Positions 1 to 9,361 of a stretch of 64,000 nucleotides of DNA are shown in pieces (position 1 is the first letter of the stretch; each line of letters opens with the position of its first letter). Source of the DNA: Cupriavidus taiwanensis. Its GTDB lineage: Bacteria > Pseudomonadota > Gammaproteobacteria > Burkholderiales > Burkholderiaceae. The notes beneath the pieces are model-generated. The model was not told where the DNA came from and ran no database searches. It saw nothing but the letters and a program-made list of their open reading frames with translations. The stretch spans positions 2,011,583 through 2,075,582 of the forward strand of contig NZ_LT984803.1 of the NCBI RefSeq assembly GCF_900250115.1. Direction: 5' to 3'. The translations under genes were made by a program, and so were the position numbers.

Positions 1-855
1 GCCGCTTTGCTGCGCGCACGCGGCATCAGCGACGTCGCGGTGACGCGCGTGGAAGAAAACGGCCTCTACACCGACTTCCTCGCCTGCACGCTGCCCGGCC
101 GCAACCCCGACGCACCCGCGCTGGGCGTGGTCGGACGCCTTGGCGGCGTGGGCGCGCGCCCGGCCGTGACCGGGCTGGTCTCCGATGCCGACGGCGCCAT
201 CGTCGCGGTCGCCACCGCGCTGAAGCTGGCCGACATGGCCGCCGGCGGCGACGTGCTGGCCGGCCCCGTCCGTATCCATACCCACATCTGCCCGCACGCT
301 GCCACGCGTCCGCACCAGCCGGTGCCAATGATGAAGTCGCCCTTCGCCATGCGCACGATGATGTCGCACGAGGTCCATCCGCAAATGGCGGCGATCCTGT
401 CGGTCGATACCACGCGCGGCAACCGCTTCGTCAACCGGCGCGGCATCGCGCTGACGCCGGTAGCCAAGCAAGGCTGGCTGCTGCGGCTGCCCGAACGCAT
501 GCTGGACCTGATCGGCTGGGTCAGCGGCGAGCTGCCGGTGGTGTTGCCGCTGACCACGCAGGACATCACGCCTTACGAAAACGGCCTGTGGCACGTCAAT
601 TCGATCATGCAGCCCGCCATCGTCACCGATGCACCGGTGGTCGGCGTCGCCCTGACCGCGCAGACCACGGTGCCGGGCTGCGCGACCGGCGTGACCAATG
701 CGCATGACCTGGACGTGGCGACGCGCTTCTGCATCGAGGCTGCGAAACTGTTCGGCCAGGGCCAGTGCCCCTTCTACGACGTGGACGAGTGGGCCGAACT
801 GCAGCGGCGCTACGGCTCGCTGGCGCACCTGCAAACCGTTGGGGTGGCGGCATGA
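1..855 (+). CDS. DUF1177 family protein (5' end outside window)
   Basis: The reading frame is open from the first base of the window, so the true start lies upstream; an in-frame TTG at position 7 is probably not the start. The visible 284 residues resemble the DUF1177 family, whose reaction is not established. There is a Gly-rich stretch near the visible N-terminus (GVVGRLGGVGARP). A His/Pro-rich segment follows (HTHICPHAATRPHQP), with spaced His and Cys that could bind metal; this is inference. The stop codon overlaps the start of the downstream AroM-family gene (ATGA), indicating translational coupling and a joint role. A Bug-type solute-binding protein follows, hinting at uptake and use of a small organic substrate. 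Family call fairly sure, function unknown. Confidence 0.75.
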   Translation, partial: AALLRARGISDVAVTRVEENGLYTDFLACTLPGRNPDAPALGVVGRLGGVGARPAVTGLVSDADGAIVAVATALKLADMAAGGDVLAGPVRIHTHICPHAATRPHQPVPMMKSPFAMRTMMSHEVHPQMAAILSVDTTRGNRFVNRRGIALTPVAKQGWLLRLPERMLDLIGWVSGELPVVLPLTTQDITPYENGLWHVNSIMQPAIVTDAPVVGVALTAQTTVPGCATGVTNAHDLDVATRFCIEAAKLFGQGQCPFYDVDEWAELQRRYGSLAHLQTVGVAA

Positions 856-1571
856 CTGCCACGGCCGAACGGCTGCCGCGCGTGGCGTTCGTCACCATCG
901 GGCAGGCGCCGCGGACCGACGTGGTGCCGCAGGTGCTGGCCGACCTGGGCCTGCCAGTGGCGGCGGAAGAATTCGGCATCCTCGACGACCTCGACGCCGA
1001 CCAAATCGCCGCACTCGCCCCTACCAGCGGCGAATACCGCTTTGCCAGCCGCCTGCGCGACGGCTCGCAGGCAGTGATGGGCAAGCCCGTGGCCGAGGCC
1101 ATGCTCGCGCGGCTGATGGCATCGCTGGACGATGGCCGCTTCGACGCACTGGTGCCGCTGTGCACAGGCACCGCGCTGCCGCCGCTGCGCACGCTGGTGA
1201 TCGAGCCGCAGCAGGTAGTGGATCACCTGACTGTCGCGCTCGCCCGGGGATGCAAGCGGCTCGGCATCGTGCTGCCCCTCGAAGGCCAGGTCGGCAGTTT
1301 CCACCTGATCGAGCCCGTGTCCTGCGAAATGCGTGTCACGCATGCATCGCCCTACACGGACACCGGCGCCGACACGGGCACCGGCCGCTTCGCGCGGGCC
1401 GGCGAGGTGCTGCGCGGCTGCGACCTCGTAGTCATGCACTGCATGGGCTATACCGAGGCAATGCGGGCGGAAGTCGCGCGCCATGCCCGTGCGCCGGTGC
1501 TGCTCTCCAACCGGATGGTGGCCAGGCTGTTGGGCCAGGTATTGGCAGGCCGCAACGAATCCGGCCTGTGA
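852..1571 (+). CDS. AroM family protein
   Basis: The 239-residue product begins at an ATG that overlaps the stop of the DUF1177 gene by four bases. It resembles the AroM family, named after the E. coli aroL-operon gene of unknown function. The N-terminal segment VAFVTIGQAPRTDVVP is the typical AroM signature. A later segment (RGCKRLGIVLPLEGQ) followed by CDLVVMHCMGYT looks like an Asp/Glu-racemase-type fold with Cys residues at possible catalytic positions. That fold relationship is inference. No signal peptide or membrane segment is visible, so it should be cytoplasmic. A longer in-frame extension upstream to 765 lies within the DUF1177 gene and is rejected as the start. Confidence 0.8.
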   Translation: MTATAERLPRVAFVTIGQAPRTDVVPQVLADLGLPVAAEEFGILDDLDADQIAALAPTSGEYRFASRLRDGSQAVMGKPVAEAMLARLMASLDDGRFDALVPLCTGTALPPLRTLVIEPQQVVDHLTVALARGCKRLGIVLPLEGQVGSFHLIEPVSCEMRVTHASPYTDTGADTGTGRFARAGEVLRGCDLVVMHCMGYTEAMRAEVARHARAPVLLSNRMVARLLGQVLAGRNESGL

Positions 1572-1637
1572 TGTTTTTTCGGGTAAGGGCAAGCCCGCTG
1601 ACAGATTGCCTGTGACATTGCTGGAGCGGAAGTAACA

Positions 1638-2630
1638 ATGGAAAAGGTGGCGAAGTGGATGGGGCCGCTGCTGCGCGGCATGGTGTACATGAGCCTGGGC
1701 GCGGTAGCGGCCACGGGCGCGCATGCGCAGGAGTGGAAGCCGTCGAAGCCGGTGCGGTTGCTGGTCGGCTTCGCGCCGGGCGGTTCCGCCGACCTGCTGG
1801 CGCGGCTGGTGCAGGGACCGCTGTCCGAAAGCCTCGGCGTGCCGGTGGTGGTGGAAAACGTGCCGGGCGCGGGCGGCAATATCGCCGCCGACAAGCTGGC
1901 CAAGGCGCCGGCCGACGGCTATACCATCGGCATGGGCGCGGCCGGTGCGATGGCGGTGACGCATGTGCTCAACCCGAAGGGCACGCCGTACAAGGCGGAT
2001 GACTTTACGCCGATCGCCATGCTGGCGACGCAGCCCAACGTCGTCATCATCAACCCCGCCCTGCCAGTCAAGTCGATGGCAGATTTCACCGCGTACGTAA
2101 AAAAGACGCCACAGGTCACCTATGGCACCGCGGGCGTCGGCACGTCCAACCACCTGATCGCCGAGACCATGCTGCATCGCCTCGGCGTCGATATGGTCCA
2201 CGCGCCGTACAAGGGCGCCACGCCGGTGATCACCGACCTGATGGGCGGCCATATCGCCATGACCGTCGACAACATCACCACCGCGGCAGCGCTGGCCAAG
2301 TCCGGCAAGGTCCGCGCCATCGCCGTCACCGGCAGCAAGCGCTCGCCGCTGTTGCCCGACGTGCCGACGCTGGCCGAGAGCGGCCTGAAGGATTTCAATA
2401 TGCCGACCTGGCAAGGGATCTTCGGCCCGAAGGACCTGCCCAGGCCGATCGTCGCCCGCTACAACCAGGCACTGGTGAAGGCGCTGGCGAATCCGGAAGT
2501 GAAGAAGAAGATGGCGGAATTCGGCTCCGAGCCGGTCGGCGACACGCCGGAGCATTTCGCCGGGTTCCTGGCACAGGACCGCAAGATGTGGGCCGATGTG
2601 ATCAAGGCAGCGAAAATCACGCTCGACTGA
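1638..2630 (+). CDS. Bug/TctC-type tripartite tricarboxylate transporter substrate-binding protein
   Basis: This 330-residue protein has a signal peptide: a charged N-terminus, a hydrophobic stretch and an AHA-type cleavage region near residues 28-31. The mature start KPVRLLVGFAPGGSADLLAR is the classic Bug/TctC motif, in which the ligand carboxylate is held by the loop after beta-strand 1. Length and layout match periplasmic binding proteins of tripartite tricarboxylate transporters. These are greatly expanded in Burkholderiaceae and mostly have no partner permease nearby, as here. Its ligand cannot be read from sequence; the upstream DUF1177-AroM pair suggests a shared organic acid substrate (inference). 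It is convergent with truB. Confidence 0.9.
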   Translation: MEKVAKWMGPLLRGMVYMSLGAVAATGAHAQEWKPSKPVRLLVGFAPGGSADLLARLVQGPLSESLGVPVVVENVPGAGGNIAADKLAKAPADGYTIGMGAAGAMAVTHVLNPKGTPYKADDFTPIAMLATQPNVVIINPALPVKSMADFTAYVKKTPQVTYGTAGVGTSNHLIAETMLHRLGVDMVHAPYKGATPVITDLMGGHIAMTVDNITTAAALAKSGKVRAIAVTGSKRSPLLPDVPTLAESGLKDFNMPTWQGIFGPKDLPRPIVARYNQALVKALANPEVKKKMAEFGSEPVGDTPEHFAGFLAQDRKMWADVIKAAKITLD

Positions 2631-2654
2631 TCCGATACCGGCAAGGAGCGGCGC

Positions 2655-3611
2655 CTACAGCTTGACCAGTCGCTCCGGCCGCAAAGCGCCCTCGCGCATG
2701 CGGGCAACGCCGAGCAGGCGCGCCGGCGCGCCGGCATAGACGCGCGCCAGCACGCCTTCCGCGATATCGGTGCCCTCGGGCAGGTCGCGGCGCGCAATGC
2801 GCTGTCCCTGCAGGAAGCGCGAAGCGGCAGCTTCGTCCAGCGTCACGGGCGGGCTTTTCTGCAGCAAGGCGTCGACCGGGGCCAGCATGCCTGGCCGCGC
2901 GGCATCGTCCTGATGCTCGATCTGCTCGAGCGTCACCGCACCGTCCAGCGTCAGGTCGCCCACGGCAATGCGGCGCAGCCCGGTCAGGTGGGCGCCGCAG
3001 CCCAGCGCCTCGCCGATATCCTCGGCCAGCGTGCGGATGTAGGTGCCCTTGCTGCAGGTCACGCGCATGGTGAACGCAGCCGTGGTGAACGCCGGGGGCA
3101 GCGCGCAATCCAGCAGTTCGATCGCGTGGATGGTGACACGGCGCGCGGCGCGCTCGACCGTCTGCCCTGCGCGCGCGTACTCATACAGCGGGCGGCCATC
3201 CTTCTTCAGCGCCGAATGCATCGGCGGCACCTGTTCGATCTCGCCGGTAAAGCGCACCAGCGCCTGCTCCACCGCGGCGCGGTCGCAGGTCACCTCACGG
3301 ACATCGAGCAACTCGCCCTCGGCATCGCCGGTACTGGAGCGCGCACCCAGCCGCACCACGGCGTCATAGGTCTTGTCCGCTTCCAGCAGGTCCTGCGAGA
3401 ACTTGGTGGCCTCGCCGAAGCACAGCGGCAGCAAGCCGGTGGCCAGCGGGTCGAGCGTGCCGGTATGCCCGGCCTTGTTGGCGCGCAGCAGGCGCTTGGC
3501 GCGCACCAGCGCATCGTTGGACGACAGGCCCAGCGGCTTGTCGAGCAGCAGCACACCATGGACGTCGCGGCGCGGCAGGCGCGGCGGGCGAGCGGCGTTG
3601 GAATCGGTCAT
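2655..3611 (-). CDS. truB: tRNA pseudouridine(55) synthase TruB
   Basis: TruB converts U55 in the T-loop of most tRNAs to pseudouridine. The chosen ATG gives 318 residues, close to the E. coli length of 314. The next in-frame start upstream (3692) would add an unlikely 27-residue tail overlapping the end of rbfA. The catalytic motif GHTGTLDPLATG is present, with Asp at about residue 54, and a KGTYIRTLAEDIG motif follows in the middle of the protein. No clear Shine-Dalgarno sequence precedes the start, so translation may be coupled to rbfA. It is the last gene of the rimP-nusA-infB-rbfA-truB block, a conserved arrangement. Confidence 0.97.
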   Translation of the reverse strand: MTDSNAARPPRLPRRDVHGVLLLDKPLGLSSNDALVRAKRLLRANKAGHTGTLDPLATGLLPLCFGEATKFSQDLLEADKTYDAVVRLGARSSTGDAEGELLDVREVTCDRAAVEQALVRFTGEIEQVPPMHSALKKDGRPLYEYARAGQTVERAARRVTIHAIELLDCALPPAFTTAAFTMRVTCSKGTYIRTLAEDIGEALGCGAHLTGLRRIAVGDLTLDGAVTLEQIEHQDDAARPGMLAPVDALLQKSPPVTLDEAAASRFLQGQRIARRDLPEGTDIAEGVLARVYAGAPARLLGVARMREGALRPERLVKL

Positions 3612-3696
3612 CGGAGGAAACAGGAGCGACGCTGATGCAGCGCGGCGTGCGACCCTGGTGGTCGCGCTGCCCATGCCTGGCGGCATGGGCACCGGC

Positions 3697-4065
3697 TCAG
3701 TCGTCTTTCGAACGCGTGGCGTTCGCTTCGTTGATCAGCTTGGACATCTCGATCGCGTGCTCGACCGAGGTGTCGTGATGGAAATGCAGCGTCGGCACGG
3801 TATGGATGTGCAGGCGCTTGAACAGCAGCGAGTGCAGGTAGCCCGCCTTCTCGTTGAGGATGGCTGCGGCCTCGGTGGCGTCGGCCCCCAGCACGGTGAA
3901 GTACACCTTGGCGTGCGCATAATCGGGCGTCAGCGTGACCGACTGCAGCGTGACCAGGCCGAGGCGCGGGTCGCGCAGCTCGCGCTGGATCATCTCGGCC
4001 AGGTCCTTCTGGATCTGGTCGGAGATGCGGAGGTTGCGGGAGGAGATATTGCCTTTCTTGGCCAT
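3697..4065 (-). CDS. rbfA: 30S ribosome-binding factor RbfA
   Basis: The 122-residue product matches the usual size of RbfA, a KH-fold protein that binds the 30S subunit late in maturation and acts on the 5' end of 16S rRNA. The start [19 protein letters not shown] and the segment [23 protein letters not shown] (first 20 residues cited in part) are typical of the family. It lies between infB and truB in the conserved operon. A perfect inverted repeat without a U-tract separates it from infB. The downstream gap to the chosen truB start is 85 bases. Confidence 0.96.
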   Translation of the reverse strand: MAKKGNISSRNLRISDQIQKDLAEMIQRELRDPRLGLVTLQSVTLTPDYAHAKVYFTVLGADATEAAAILNEKAGYLHSLLFKRLHIHTVPTLHFHHDTSVEHAIEMSKLINEANATRSKDD

Positions 4066-4089
4066 TCAATACTGTTCTGCTGAGATGAC

Positions 4090-4113
4090 AACGGCAGGCC
4101 GAGGCCTGCCGTT
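4090..4113 (-). repeat. Intercistronic inverted repeat between infB and rbfA
   Basis: An 11-base inverted repeat (AACGGCAGGCC and its complement) with a 2-base centre lies between the infB stop and the rbfA start. No U-run follows on the minus strand, so it is more likely an mRNA-stabilising or processing hairpin than a terminator. Confidence 0.6.
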
Positions 4114-4124
4114 GCTTGCGACGC

Positions 4125-7010
4125 TTACAGCGTACGCGCCACCTCGGTGATTTCGTACACTTCGAGCTGGTCGCCTTCCTGAACATCGTTGAAGTTCTTG
4201 ATCGACAGACCGCACTCGAAGCCTTGCTTGACTTCCTTGACGTCGTCCTTGAAGCGCTTCAGCGAATCCAGCTCGCCGTCGTGGATGACCACGTTGTTGC
4301 GCAGCACGCGCACCAGCGAATTGCGCTTGACCACGCCGTCGGTGACCATACAGCCGGCCACCGCGCCGACCTTCGGCACGCGGAACACCTGGCGCACCTC
4401 GACCGTGCCGGTGGTGGTTTCGCGCTTCTCCGGCGCCAGCATGCCCGACATCGCCGCCTTGATCTCGTCTACCGCATCGTAAATGATGTTGTAGTAGCGG
4501 ATATCGATGCCATTGTGCTCGGCCAGCTTGCGCGCGCCCGCATCGGCACGCACGTTGAAGCCGATGATGACCGCCTTCGATGCCGTCGCCAGGTTGACGT
4601 CGGACTCGGAGATGCCACCCACGCCGCCGTGCACGATCTGCACGCGCACTTCCGCCGTCGACAGCTTCTGCAGCGACTGCACCAGCGCTTCCTGCGAACC
4701 CTGCACGTCGGCCTTGACGATCAGCGGCAGCGTCTGGACTTCGCCTTCCGTCATCTGCTCGAGCATGTTCTCCAGCTTGGCGGCCTGTTGCTTGGCCAGC
4801 TTCACGTCGCGGAACTTGCCCTGGCGGAACAACGCGATTTCGCGCGCCTTGCGCTCGTCCGGCAGCACCAGCACTTCCTCACCGGCGGCCGGCACTTCCG
4901 ACAGGCCCTGGATTTCCACCGGGATCGACGGGCCAGCTTCCTTGGTCGGCTTGCCGTTCTCGTCCAGCATGGCGCGCACGCGGCCGTAGGCGCTGCCAGC
5001 CAGGACCACGTCGCCACGCTTGAGCGTGCCGCTGCTGACCAGGATGGTTGCGATCGGGCCCTTGCCCTTGTCGAGCTGGGCTTCCACCACCAGGCCCTTG
5101 GCCGGGGCGTCGACCGGCGCCTTCAGTTCCAGCACTTCGGCTTGCAGGAGCACTTGCTCGAGCAGGTCTTCCACACCGGTACCCATCTTGGCGGACACCG
5201 GCACGAACGGCGAATCGCCGCCGTATTCTTCCGGCACCACCTGCTCCGCAACCAGTTCCTGCTTGACGCGGTCCGGGTTGGCATCGGGCTTGTCGATCTT
5301 GTTGATCGCCACCACGATGGGCACGCCGGCAGCCTTGGCGTGCGCAATCGCCTCCTTGGTCTGCGGCATCACGCCGTCGTCGGCTGCGACCACCAGGATC
5401 ACGATGTCGGTTGCCTTGGCACCGCGGGCACGCATGGCCGTAAAGGCCTCGTGACCCGGGGTGTCCAGGAAGGTGATCACGCCCCGGTCGGTTTCCACAT
5501 GGTAGGCACCGATATGCTGCGTAATGCCGCCGGCTTCGCCCGCGGCCACCTTGGTGCGGCGGATGTAGTCCAGCAGCGAGGTCTTGCCGTGGTCGACGTG
5601 ACCCATCACGGTCACCACCGGCGGACGCGGCAGTTGCTCGGCGTCGGTGTGTTCTTCACCGTCCACCACCAGCAGCGCTTCCGGATCGTCCAGCTTGGCG
5701 GCGAACGCCTTGTGGCCCATTTCTTCCACCACGATCATGGCGGTTTCCTGGTCCAGCACCTGGTTGATCGTCACCATCTGGCCGAGCTTCATCATCTGCT
5801 TGATGACCTCTGACGCCTTCACCGCCATCTTGTGCGCGAGATCGGCCACGGAGACGGTTTCAGGCACATGCACGTCACGCACCACCGGCTCGGTCGGCGC
5901 CTGGAAGCTGCTGCGGCTGTCGTCGTGCTGCTGCCTGCCGCCACGGCCACGCGGGCCACCGCGCCAGCCGCCCACGCCGCCCGACGAATCGCCGCGCGTC
6001 TTCAGGCCGCTGCCCTTCTTGCGGCTGCTGTCGTCCTGCCAGCCCGCCTTCACGACCTTGCCCTTCTTGTCGGCGGTTGCCGTGGTCGTGGTCGTTGTGG
6101 CCGGCTTCTTGTCGTCCTTCTTCGCTTCCGTGGTCGCACCGGCCGGCTTCACCGGTTTGTGCAGCGTACCAGTCTGCTCGGCCTTCTTTTCTTCAGCCTT
6201 GCGCTCGGACGGCGCCTTCAGCACGCGCGGAGGTGCGTTCAGCATCTGCTGGATCGCACGAGCCTCGGCTTCGGCAGCCTCGCGGCGCTTGCGCGCAGCG
6301 ACTTCCTGCTCGGCGCGGGCCTTGTCGGCAGCGGCCTTGGCCTCGTCCGCCGCCTTCTGCGCCTCGGCGCGTTCAGCGGCGACGCGTGCCTTCTCGTCCT
6401 CTGCCTTCTTGCGCGAGGCATCCTCGTTGGCCTCGGTCACGGCGCGCGATGCCGCAGCCTCTTCCTCTGCCTTGCGGGCGGCGAGTTCGGCCTGGCGGCG
6501 CTGTTCAGCCTCCAGGGCTTCCTGGCGGACACGGCGCTCGGCTTCCTCACGCTCGGCTGCCTCGCGGGCGGCCTTGGCTTCAGCTTCCTGGCGCGCCAGC
6601 AGTTCGGCCTGGCGGCGTTCTTCCTCTTCGCGACGTGCCTCTTCGGCAGCGTCGACCACCGCGGCTCGCGCCTCGGCACCGTCGGCCTGGGCGTCATGCG
6701 CAGCTTCGTCGCGCTTGATCAGCACGCGCTTCTTGCGCACTTCCACCTGGACCGTGCGGGTCTTGCCGGTGCCATCCGACTGGCGGATCTCGGAGGTTTC
6801 GCGCTTGGTCAGCGTAATCTTCTTGCGGGCGCTGTCGTCGGACTGGCCGTGCGAGCGCTTCAGATAGTCCAGCAGCCTGGTCTTATCCGATTCCGTGATG
6901 ATGTCTTCTGGCGTCGCCTTGCCCACCCCAGCCGCCTGCAATTGTTCCAGCAGGGCAGCTGCGCTGCGACTCAGTTCTGCGGCCAGTTGGGCAACTGTTG
7001 TGCTTGCCAT
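4125..7010 (-). CDS. infB: Translation initiation factor IF-2
   Basis: IF-2 is the GTPase that delivers initiator fMet-tRNA to the 30S subunit and promotes subunit joining. The protein has 961 residues, somewhat longer than the E. coli protein. The N-terminus carries an IF2_N domain ([16 protein letters not shown]). Residues of about 90-330 form a highly charged Ala/Glu/Lys-rich linker, probably helical. A second IF2_N-like segment precedes the GTPase domain. G1 is GHVDHGKTS near residue 469, followed by DTPGHEAF (G3) and NKID (G4). Domains II-IV complete the C-terminus. It sits downstream of nusA and upstream of rbfA, as in most Proteobacteria. Confidence 0.98.
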   Translation of the reverse strand: MASTTVAQLAAELSRSAAALLEQLQAAGVGKATPEDIITESDKTRLLDYLKRSHGQSDDSARKKITLTKRETSEIRQSDGTGKTRTVQVEVRKKRVLIKRDEAAHDAQADGAEARAAVVDAAEEARREEEERRQAELLARQEAEAKAAREAAEREEAERRVRQEALEAEQRRQAELAARKAEEEAAASRAVTEANEDASRKKAEDEKARVAAERAEAQKAADEAKAAADKARAEQEVAARKRREAAEAEARAIQQMLNAPPRVLKAPSERKAEEKKAEQTGTLHKPVKPAGATTEAKKDDKKPATTTTTTATADKKGKVVKAGWQDDSSRKKGSGLKTRGDSSGGVGGWRGGPRGRGGRQQHDDSRSSFQAPTEPVVRDVHVPETVSVADLAHKMAVKASEVIKQMMKLGQMVTINQVLDQETAMIVVEEMGHKAFAAKLDDPEALLVVDGEEHTDAEQLPRPPVVTVMGHVDHGKTSLLDYIRRTKVAAGEAGGITQHIGAYHVETDRGVITFLDTPGHEAFTAMRARGAKATDIVILVVAADDGVMPQTKEAIAHAKAAGVPIVVAINKIDKPDANPDRVKQELVAEQVVPEEYGGDSPFVPVSAKMGTGVEDLLEQVLLQAEVLELKAPVDAPAKGLVVEAQLDKGKGPIATILVSSGTLKRGDVVLAGSAYGRVRAMLDENGKPTKEAGPSIPVEIQGLSEVPAAGEEVLVLPDERKAREIALFRQGKFRDVKLAKQQAAKLENMLEQMTEGEVQTLPLIVKADVQGSQEALVQSLQKLSTAEVRVQIVHGGVGGISESDVNLATASKAVIIGFNVRADAGARKLAEHNGIDIRYYNIIYDAVDEIKAAMSGMLAPEKRETTTGTVEVRQVFRVPKVGAVAGCMVTDGVVKRNSLVRVLRNNVVIHDGELDSLKRFKDDVKEVKQGFECGLSIKNFNDVQEGDQLEVYEITEVARTL

Positions 7011-7098
7011 TCAAACCCTTTCAATGCTTGGTTTCTACGTCGGGACAAATTGTTGCGGAAAGCGCGCCCGGTCCGGTTTCAGCGGTCGGGCGTGTCCC

Positions 7099-8574
7099 TC
7101 AGTTGAACCAATGTTCCCGTGCTTTCATGATCAGCGACTTGGCTTCTTCCTCGCTGACACCAGTCATCTCGACCAGCTCGTCCACGGCCAGTTCGGCCAG
7201 GTCGTCACGCGTATGGATATCGCCTTCGGCCAGCTTGCCGATCAGTTCCGGGTTGAGGCCGTCGAGCGAGCGCAGGTCCTGCGACACCTCTTCCACCTTT
7301 TCTTCCCGGGCCAGTTCCATCGTCAGGAGCGCATCACGCGCGCGATTGCGCAGCTCGTTGACGGTGTCTTCGTCAAAGGCCTCGATCTCCATCATTTCAC
7401 TGATGGGGACATAAGCCACTTCTTCCAGCGTGGAGAAGCCTTCCTCGATCAGGATGTCTGCCACTTCCTCATCCACGTCCAGCTTGGACATGAACAGCTT
7501 GCGCACCACATCGCTCTCTTCGGCCTGCTTCTGCGCCGATTCTTCCTGCGTCATGATGTTGATCTGCCAGCCGGTCAGCTCGGACGCCAGGCGCACGTTC
7601 TGACCGCTGCGGCCGATGGCCACGGCGAGGTTTTCCTCGTCGACCACCACGTCCATGCTGTGCTTCTCTTCATCGACCACGATCGACTGCACCTGTGCTG
7701 GCGCCAGCGCGCCGATCACGAACTGCGCCGGGTCTTCCGACCACAGCACGATGTCCACCGCCTCGCCGCCGATCTCGTTGCGCACCGCGGTCACGCGCGT
7801 ACCACGCACGCCCACGCAGGTGCCGATCGGGTCGATGCGCTTGTCGTGCGCCACCACCGCGATCTTGGCGCGCACGCCCGGGTCGCGGGCAGCCGCCTTG
7901 ATCTCCAGCAGGCCCTGCTCCATTTCCGGCACTTCGTTCTCGAAGAGCTTGATCAGGAAGTCGGGTGCAGTGCGCGACAGCTCTATCTGCGGGCCACGCG
8001 CGGCGCGGTCGACATTCAGGATATAGGCGCGCACGCGGTCGCCGGTGCGCAGGTTTTCCTTGGGGATGATCTGGTCACGGGCCAGCAGCGCCTCGACGCG
8101 GCCGGATTCCACGATCAGCCCCTTCTTGTCGGCGCGCTTGACCGTGCCGGTCATGATCTTTTCGCCGCGGTCGAGGTAGTCGTTCAGGATCTGCTCGCGC
8201 TCGGCATCGCGGATACGCTGCAGGATCACCTGCTTGGCGGCCTGCGCGCCGATGCGGCCGAACTCGACCGACTCGATCTGCTGCTCGATATAGTCACCCA
8301 GCTCGATAGCGGGGTTTTCCTCGCGGGCCTCGAACAGCAGGATCTGCTTGTCCGGCTCCTGCAGGCCCAGCTCGTCGGGAACGACCAGCCAGCGGCGGAA
8401 GGTTTCATGCTCGCCCGACTCGCGATCGATCGCGACACGGATATCCACGTCTTCCTCGAAACGCTTCTTGGTGGCCGAGGCGAGCGCCGCCTCCAGGGCA
8501 CCGAATACCACATCCTTGTCGACGTTCTTCTCACGCGCAAGCGCATCGACGAGCAACAGAACTTCGCGGCTCAT
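7099..8574 (-). CDS. nusA: Transcription termination/antitermination factor NusA
   Basis: NusA binds RNA polymerase and the nascent RNA and affects pausing, intrinsic termination and antitermination. The 491-residue protein starts [20 protein letters not shown]. It has the N-terminal polymerase-binding domain, then S1 and KH RNA-binding domains ([19 protein letters not shown] and the [18 protein letters not shown] region). Two C-terminal acidic helix-hairpin-helix repeats are present, the arrangement found in Proteobacteria such as E. coli. The start codon overlaps the rimP stop (ATGA), so the two are translationally coupled. Confidence 0.98.
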   Translation of the reverse strand: MSREVLLLVDALAREKNVDKDVVFGALEAALASATKKRFEEDVDIRVAIDRESGEHETFRRWLVVPDELGLQEPDKQILLFEAREENPAIELGDYIEQQIESVEFGRIGAQAAKQVILQRIRDAEREQILNDYLDRGEKIMTGTVKRADKKGLIVESGRVEALLARDQIIPKENLRTGDRVRAYILNVDRAARGPQIELSRTAPDFLIKLFENEVPEMEQGLLEIKAAARDPGVRAKIAVVAHDKRIDPIGTCVGVRGTRVTAVRNEIGGEAVDIVLWSEDPAQFVIGALAPAQVQSIVVDEEKHSMDVVVDEENLAVAIGRSGQNVRLASELTGWQINIMTQEESAQKQAEESDVVRKLFMSKLDVDEEVADILIEEGFSTLEEVAYVPISEMMEIEAFDEDTVNELRNRARDALLTMELAREEKVEEVSQDLRSLDGLNPELIGKLAEGDIHTRDDLAELAVDELVEMTGVSEEEAKSLIMKAREHWFN

Positions 8575-9059
8575 TGCTTGTTCCCTTTTCTTTGATTTCC
8601 TTTGAAGTCGATCACCGGCACCAGACGTGCCTTGTCGACATCGGATACGGCAAATTCCAGCAGCGCCGGGCCATCCTTGCCCTCGAACTCCAGGCCGATC
8701 TTCTCCTCGCCCGCGGCGCCGGTGGGCTCGCGCAGGATGCCGGTAAAGTTCTTCTGTCCGTTGACGGGCAGGCGCAGCGTCACGCGCGCCTCGGCGCCGG
8801 CAAAGCGGATGAAGTCGGCCAGCTTCTTCAGCGGCCGGTCCAGTCCGGGCGACGAGACCTCGAGGCGTTCATAGTCGACGTTCTCGACCGTAAACACGTG
8901 GGTGAGCTGGCGGCTCACCTTTTCGCAATCCTCGATGGCAATGCCGGTTTCAGGCTGATCGATGTAGACACGCAGCAATCCGGCCGGGGCACGCTCGAGC
9001 TCGACCAGCTCATATCCCATGCCGCTTAGGGTGGTTTCGATCAAATCTGCCAGATGCAC
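8571..9059 (-). CDS. rimP: Ribosome maturation factor RimP
   Basis: RimP is needed for efficient 30S maturation and binds ribosomal protein S12. The 162-residue product begins with a GTG codon (reading [20 protein letters not shown]). This start fits the family because the first residues already form the conserved N-terminal helix. The segment [19 protein letters not shown] is characteristic of the N-terminal domain; the C-terminal half is the SH3-like domain. It is the first gene of the nusA operon. Its leader carries an intrinsic terminator downstream of a consensus promoter, so premature termination is possible. Confidence 0.96.
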   Translation of the reverse strand: MHLADLIETTLSGMGYELVELERAPAGLLRVYIDQPETGIAIEDCEKVSRQLTHVFTVENVDYERLEVSSPGLDRPLKKLADFIRFAGAEARVTLRLPVNGQKNFTGILREPTGAAGEEKIGLEFEGKDGPALLEFAVSDVDKARLVPVIDFKGNQRKGNKQ

Positions 9060-9191
9060 TGTTATCCCGAGTAATGGCCATCAACACCGTGGCAGGCAAA
9101 CCCGCCGGTGCCGTCCGGGACGACCCTGTTGCAGCGCTGCCTGTCCGCCACCTCTTCCGCCCACGCGGAAGCACCGAAAAACGGGCGAACC

Positions 9192-9216
9192 AAAAAAAAA
9201 TGGGCGCAATGCCCAT
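9192..9216 (-). terminator. Intrinsic terminator downstream of rluB / in the rimP leader
   Basis: On the minus strand the sequence reads ATGGGC-ATTGC-GCCCAT followed by an uninterrupted run of nine T. It is a textbook Rho-independent terminator, lying 133 bases before the rimP start. It can end transcripts from rluB, but a strong promoter lies between rluB and this site, so it would also act on the rimP operon leader. Confidence 0.85.
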
Positions 9217-9222
9217 CATTCG

Positions 9223-9244
9223 CCCATCCTCGGACGAGGATGGC
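9223..9244. repeat. Inverted repeat in rimP leader
   Basis: CCATCCTCG and its complement CGAGGATGG are separated by two bases. On the plus strand the repeat is followed by CTTTTTG. On the minus strand it forms a hairpin just before the terminator at 9192-9216, and its 3' arm contains a second copy of the ATGGGC terminator arm, so the two hairpins could compete. Confidence 0.6.
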
Positions 9245-9261
9245 TTTTTGAATAGACTTGA

Positions 9262-9290
9262 ATTATACGCGGATTATGTCGAAAAGGCAA
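9262..9290 (-). promoter_or_regulatory. Sigma-70-type promoter upstream of rimP-nusA-infB
   Basis: On the minus strand TTGCCT (9285-9290) is followed by a 17-base spacer and a perfect TATAAT (9262-9267). The predicted transcript starts near 9255, upstream of the leader hairpin and terminator. There is no other convincing promoter between here and rimP. Confidence 0.65.
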
Positions 9291-9361
9291 AAGCCAGACA
9301 TTACCGCGAACGGCATGCGGCGCTGGCAGGCGTTGTTCCCGCCATGCGCCGCCCGCGGCGC

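Noticed and set aside
4116..5813. 565-codon open frame opposite infB
   Set aside because: Shadow of the conserved GTPase and C-terminal domains of infB.
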